NCBI GenBank assembly: GCA_918807975.1
Contig: OU964935.1
Location: 9,511,823 to 9,575,822, forward strand
DNA from: Aplidium turbinatum
Taxonomy: Eukaryota; Chordata; Ascidiacea; Aplousobranchia; Polyclinidae
DNA length: 64,000 nucleotides
Reading direction: 5' to 3'
Shown: positions 59,365 through 64,000 of the stretch, in pieces
Position numbering within the stretch: position 1 is the first letter of the stretch
Layout: every line of letters begins with the position of its first letter
The notes under the pieces: generated by a model
The model's database searches: none
What the model saw: only the letters and a program-made list of their open reading frames with translations
What the model was told of the DNA's origin: nothing
Translations under genes and position numbers: made by a program

Positions 59365-60082
59365 CAGTGGTTCCCAAACTATGGGTCGCGACCCAAACAT
59401 GGGTCGCGAAGGGTCAGAAAATGGGTCGTGTAGGGGCGATCTAAATCTACCAAAATTGGACTGTTGTAAATTAATTTATAAATAGACTATTTTTCTTCTG
59501 TTAAGTTGTTTTAATCCCAACATCGACAATTATTGCATCATACGCTTTTATTTGGCTTCTCTTATCAAAATCAATTACGGTAAGCAGTTTTACCGGCATT
59601 CAGGTCACTTCCTTCAATAAATCACAGTAAACGTAAATTATTTTTTAAGTTGGCAATTCAAGAGTTCTAAGCCTTTTTTTTAATCTGAAGTTCCTTTTTA
59701 TCTGCGACCCTGGTGCTGGCTAGAGGCTATCTAGGCTGTGTTTTAAAATGTTGTCAAACAAATCTTTAATGAAGAACAAGTTAAAGAGCCATCCGACGCA
59801 TGCAAAAAATGAGCGTATTTTTAAGCACCGAGAAGAGGCATTGAAGTCAAGCCGGTTTGACTCAGCAACGAATCTAGCACTTTTACTTAGCCTCTGAACA
59901 AGACGAGCTACAGTAGACCAGACCACCCTAGAACTGGGTGTCTGTGTCTTGTTTATATCAGGCAAAGATTGCAAAAACCGTGAAGTGGTAAACTTGTTTA
60001 TACAGGTTGCCTGTGTCTTGGGTCGCGAAATGTTTTCCAAACTCAGATTTGGGTCGCGCTCAAAAAAGTTTGGGAACCACAG
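59365..60082 (+). mobile_element. hAT (ZBED-like) relic
   Basis: Left end CAGTGGTTCCCAAACTATGG with GGGTCGCGACCC, right end GGGTCGCGCTC ... GTTTGGGAACCACAG: a clear terminal inverted repeat. Inside, from 59748, the plus strand reads MLSNKSLMKNKLKSHPTHAK, then FKHREEALKSSRFDS and ALLLSL, which resembles the region just after the BED finger of ZBED5/GTF2IRD2-type transposases. The remainder is lost or broken. Direct repeats GGTTAAAGGCGTTAT (59341-59355) and GGTTAAGGCGTTAT (60083-60096) lie near both ends, but the left one is separated from the tip by nine bases. Confidence 0.75.
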
Positions 60083-60906
60083 GGTTAAGGCGTTATATTT
60101 TGCATTCACAAACAAAACTATCCCCCAACCCGCTTTCAAGCAAATTCTCTGTACTTTGTACTTTTTTATTTTACATGAGTTTTCTGCAAATTAGTTGTAA
60201 GCTTATTTCCGAAGGTATGTGCTATATTGATTGTGGTGATGGTAAAAAAACCTACAGGGGTTTAAAAATTTTTCTGTTCCTTGCAAACATGTTATTTAGA
60301 TTCTAGCCAAGGCACTGCTGCGTACTCACGATAGACGTCGAACCGACGACATCTTGTTACGTCAATCCAGCTTCGCTACTTGGCCATTCAGTATAAGATA
60401 ATATTTTTAGCTTTTATTACTCCTTAATTGTTTTTGATTAAAGCTTCAATTTGTAATGACATGGATCTTTTCTGGTGAAAGATTACTTTATGCTGGTCAT
60501 GAAATGAGCTCTTGAGATAGTCTTCTGGATATGTTTGAAAGCGGTTGAAATTTGACAAAACACTATATCTTTATTTTTATTTATTTTTTACGAAATACTG
60601 GTAAAACGGTTCTAGACTAAAAGGATTTTGACATCATTGAAAAACTTCAACCAAATTAGTTCAACCCTCGCTATACACAAGAAAAATAAATGACGTATTT
60701 TTATGACGTATTCCTGTAAAATGCATTAAACGGTATAGCTACTAGCTAGCCTATGCGTGGTTTATTAGAGTTACATTTGCAAGACTTAGAAAAGCACAAA
60801 ATTAACTTGACAATGTAAATCAAATCTATCAACATGAACTGGGAAACAGGTGTTCACGAAACAGAATCTTACAACACTTGGTGCCGACTACAGATATCTT
60901 TACGCA

Positions 60907-61366
60907 CATACGTCATCAAAAGCCGCTCGAGGATATTGTCAAGAGTTTTTGGTAAACATAAAAAATCCTAATAAAAACTCTGCTAACAAAAAATGACGTA
61001 GCTTTTCCGTTTCGCCTAAATTTCTTGACATGAAAAGAGCAGTACCATTTAATTGTCTCGAATCGTGTCACTGATACGTTATCCGAAATTCTGAATCATT
61101 GCTATGGTGTTGTCTAAATACTGCCATCGCGACACTGGTTAGAAAAATCATGCAGTCCTAAAATTAAGTGCAATATATTCAATGCCCAAATGTAGATATT
61201 TTCGTCTAAAAATATAAATACACTTTTGCTGTTTTTGCGGTTCCTCAGCAAAATAAAGCTGTTATAAGAAATTTGCAAGTTAGTAACTAGGACAAGTTCT
61301 GTTTTTAACGTTGCTTTTAATTTCTGGAATTTTCATCAATTACTTTGTGATCGATGCTATATATAC
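60907..61366 (+). promoter_or_regulatory. Promoter region of gene D
   Basis: CATACGTCATCAAAAGCCGC followed by TCGAGGATATTGTCAAGAG at 60907-60950 matches the block upstream of B and C. GTGATCGATGCTATATATAC at 61347-61366 matches the TATA segment GTGCTCGATGCTGTATATAA of C. The TATA-to-ATG distance (about 355 bp) is close to that of C (about 340), while the upstream block lies some 300 bp further away. Confidence 0.65.
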
Positions 61367-61714
61367 ACCAGCATCACTACGATGTTTCACCAAAATTTGT
61401 CTTTGCTTCAGGCGAGTTCAGGTCAAAGCCATTTGGCATTAGAAGCCTCAGCCGTGTAGAAAGTAAATTATTTTGCGTAGAAGGTTGTTGTGCTAATTAT
61501 TGAAACTTTGACTTAGTTCAGACTTGCTTACGAAAGGAAACAAATTCGAATATTGTGAGTCAAATGTGAGCATAAAATAACAAACTTGGATGTAACAAAG
61601 TTTAAAAATTAGCAATGTTGCGATGTACTTCATTAATTTTGTTTCGGTGTCTTTAGAAAATTTTGCCTTCCTCATTTTTAAGCGTTTCTAGTAGGAAACT
61701 GCAAGTTACTCCGT

Positions 61715-61763
61715 ATGGATCAGAAGTTTAGATGCTTGTTAATCGTACTCGTCGCATTTTGCG
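61715..61763 (+). CDS. Gene D: signal-peptide exon of a fourth paralogue (continues beyond right edge)
   Basis: ATG at 61715 opens MDQKFRCLLIVLVAFCG and ends at a GTAAGT donor at 61764. It is 49 nt long with a phase-1 end, exactly like exon 1 of B and C (MDKNLKCMIILFIAFYG), and shares upstream sequence (AGGAAACTGCAA against AGGACACTGCAG) and a TATA segment. No second exon is visible before base 64000; in B and C intron 1 is 1.5 and 2.7 kb, so a linker and Tg1 exon are expected further on. Confidence 0.78.
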
Positions 61764-64000
61764 GTAAGTAACATTATAGTTAGGTCACGTACATTTATTC
61801 CTCTCTTGGATGTTCCAAGCTAGCAAGTTCTGTCCATTTTTATATTATGTCAATATGAAAAGAATATAGTTTGCTTGATAAGAGACTCTACCTTTTGAAG
61901 AATTCAATTAAGCTTAGCAGTAATAAAAAACATCTACCCAATCTCAAGTTTCATTAAATAGTAGTGAAAAGTTTTATCTAAACTGCAATAATTATCTCAG
62001 GGCTGAGGAGTAGCTCTAACAATTTTGTTTCAAAACAGTATGAAAAACATTAAATATTCACTCATAAAAAATCATAATTTATAGTTGACTTAGCTGATTA
62101 AAGTAGTACCGTGTTGATTTTTAAGATTACATAACCTGTATGAACAGTTATTTTTAACACCACATTTAACCGTATCAGTTTAACACCATGTTTAACCATG
62201 GCAAAAAATGTAAGCCAAGTAAGCCATTTGGTTATCTCATAAAACAAGAGCTAATTATTTTATGGAGGCAATAAAATTAAGAATATGTTGCTGCCCATTT
62301 TAATGGTGCTTGCAATAACAGTTTAATGTAATTGTAAAAATAGTTAGCAAGTTAGAATTTTTTTTTTAGAGTATTGCAATCTTAAATAAATAACAATAGT
62401 GACAATATGCCGTGTAATTGAATAGACAGATGAAATTTAAATAGGATGCTAAATTCTGCTATAGAAAACATTTTTGTACTTTTGTAGGGTAGTCGTTTTT
62501 CGGTGTTTTCTTTCTTTCGTATACAGTATAGCCTACTCTCAAAAACGTTTTGAAAAGTGAAATATTTCTGTTTCTTATTTAAACTTGCAAACAAGTTGAA
62601 GATTTTAATCGGCTTAAGCTTACACGTTGCACGAATGAGGTATACTTCAGTAAAATTACAAAAAGTAAATATAATCTGCTTGTGACTAATTCCTTTTTAC
62701 AAGCGGTTGCAGCTAATTATTCTGTACAGGATATGGCTCAAACACGCTCTTTAAAATTGCTTCCGATTCTTGATGTAGTTCTAAGAATACAATGTAGGCC
62801 TTATTAAACTAGCCCAATTTGTCATCTCGGCATCATTTTTAGTCATTAGAACGTATAAAGACGTTGAAACGATGTAAAATAGGAAACGTTTGCTTATTGA
62901 AAGTAGCCTACATTTTGCGTTTTTGAGATTGTGTTAGTTTTGTAAGTTGCAAAATTTTGAAAAAACAAATGCAACAAAATAAAAGTTCCTTTCTTTAGCT
63001 GTTATTTAGGCGTGAAAATTGTCATTATGAACAGCTAAGAACCATTTAATATAGTCTACTATAAATACTGAAATTTGCAAAAGCAATTCTATGCAAATAA
63101 TAGCACAGGCCTGTGGTACTCGGCACAAACAAAATGTTTTCTTTGTTGGACGCAACGTTGAGGAAGTTTTGAAAATCTATTTTAAAGCAGTAGATGAAAA
63201 CATTTTGGATACCTCACTTTTCAATGTAAAATTTTGCAAAACTTTACTTTCAAATTTTGCAAACGCCATTACTTTCAAAGTAGGTGCCTAACATTTTTAG
63301 TTTTTCAACATTTCATTTTTGAGAGTTCGAATTCGGTGATCATCATAGATTTTGACTTTGTGTTAAACACAATATGAAGTTTTTAATACAAGCTGAATGT
63401 AAAAGACAGAAAAATTTTTGTGTTGAAGTTTTCTACTTGGACAGCAGTTTACGACAAAGTTAAATATCACGAACAACCTACTCAATGAAATGCATCGGTA
63501 AATTTAAAGTCACATTCGACATTACAGTTCATCACAAGCAATGGTGTACTTTTGTCTTACCTGCAAACATTACGTTATCTTCAACTGAGCGCAAGGTATC
63601 TTACATGTTGTAACAATATCAATAGGCTTATGCCAAAGTGTTTCCTGTCGCATCGTGTGTCAAGTAGCCTACAGAAACACAACATTGATACGTACTCTGA
63701 GCTACTTTTTTTTTAAGAAATGCCATCGCTTTTATGCCAGATCCAATGTAACAGTGCTGGTTATGTAGCCCGATGCAACGTTGTGGTGTGTTAATAAGAA
63801 AAACGAGATATACTTCACTTTTGGTTCAAAGTAGTGGTTTGGGCTAAACTTATTACAGCAAGATTAATTCATGCCATATGCAGTGACCAAATAACGCTAA
63901 CACCAGACGCGTCGAGCGGAAATAGTCTTCAAATGATCATTGCATCATAGCATTCACAGCGAACGGCGTAAGGGATAGGAATAAAATTAAACAAAAAATA
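61764..64000. other. Intron 1 of gene D, no exon recognised
   Basis: I looked for a Thr/Pro linker exon or a CWC-bearing Tg1 exon on the plus strand and found none. The frame at 63091-63291 has no splice context or domain. Confidence 0.5.

Noticed and set aside
59720-60139. 139-aa minus-strand frame in the hAT relic
   Set aside because: The plus strand of the same stretch reads as a transposase remnant; the minus frame has no recognisable domain.
60305-60395. Another possible tRNA-like segment on the minus strand
   Set aside because: Only a B-box-like GGTTCGACGTC is clear; neither cloverleaf nor SINE body could be supported.
63091-63291. 66-aa frame as a possible second exon of gene D
   Set aside because: It has no Thr/Pro linker or Tg1 cysteines and no phase-1 acceptor that would join to exon 1 of gene D.

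Overview
This window is intron-rich, AT-rich animal DNA. Genes have short coding exons, clean GT/AG junctions and introns of 100 bp to several kb. The repeats are hAT-type DNA transposons, CR1/L2-like and RTE-like LINEs, and tRNA-derived SINEs. The mix, and a Na+/K+-ATPase beta gene beside secreted multidomain proteins, would fit an ascidian tunicate, but this is an impression from composition and style; no sequence here proves the species. No rRNA, functional tRNA, CRISPR array or retrovirus-like element was seen.

Layout. (1) 1-6941: the 5' part of a Na+/K+-ATPase beta-subunit gene on the minus strand (two coding exons, the rest beyond the left edge). Its 6.4-kb intron holds a hAT relic with a perfect target duplication. 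(2) 6942-16850: no host gene recognised; a repeat-rich stretch with hAT relics, foldback elements, G-rich non-autonomous elements and three pieces of one LINE family. (3) 16856-20366: a broken DNA transposon with about 680-bp terminal inverted repeats, a Cys8-type C-terminus and a nuclease-like segment, best matching Academ by recall. (4) 20367-26552: no gene recognised. (5) 26553-61763: a cluster of at least four paralogous genes for secreted proteins, here called A, B, C and D.

The cluster. A (+, 26553-33944, 15 coding exons, 899 aa) is signal peptide, FN3, TIL inhibitor domain, two FN3, a Thr/Pro mucin-like stretch, thyroglobulin type-1 (Tg1), two FN3, and a C-terminal von Willebrand A (VWA) domain. 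B (-, 43967-36984, 12 exons, 703 aa) and C (+, 46944-53690, 9 exons, 511 aa) are shorter and start directly with signal peptide, mucin linker and Tg1. They lie head to head as the arms of an inverted duplication of roughly 7.6-7.9 kb per arm around a 1.6-kb spacer. B has an internal tandem repeat of its mucin-Tg1-FN3 module, joined through a fused exon that stays in frame. D (+) shows only its signal-peptide exon (61715-61763) before a long intron that leaves the window. The summed exon lengths of A, B and C are each divisible by three and every junction phase agrees, so the models are well supported although they were built by eye.

How they may work together (inference): Tg1 domains often inhibit cysteine or aspartic proteases and TIL domains inhibit serine proteases. 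The proteins therefore look like secreted or matrix proteins carrying inhibitor-type modules on an FN3 scaffold with a VWA module whose metal site is degenerate. B, C and D share an upstream promoter block, so they may be co-expressed. The combination of inverted duplication, internal module duplication, exon fusion and highly similar 3' exons makes this a locus that is actively changing its module number.
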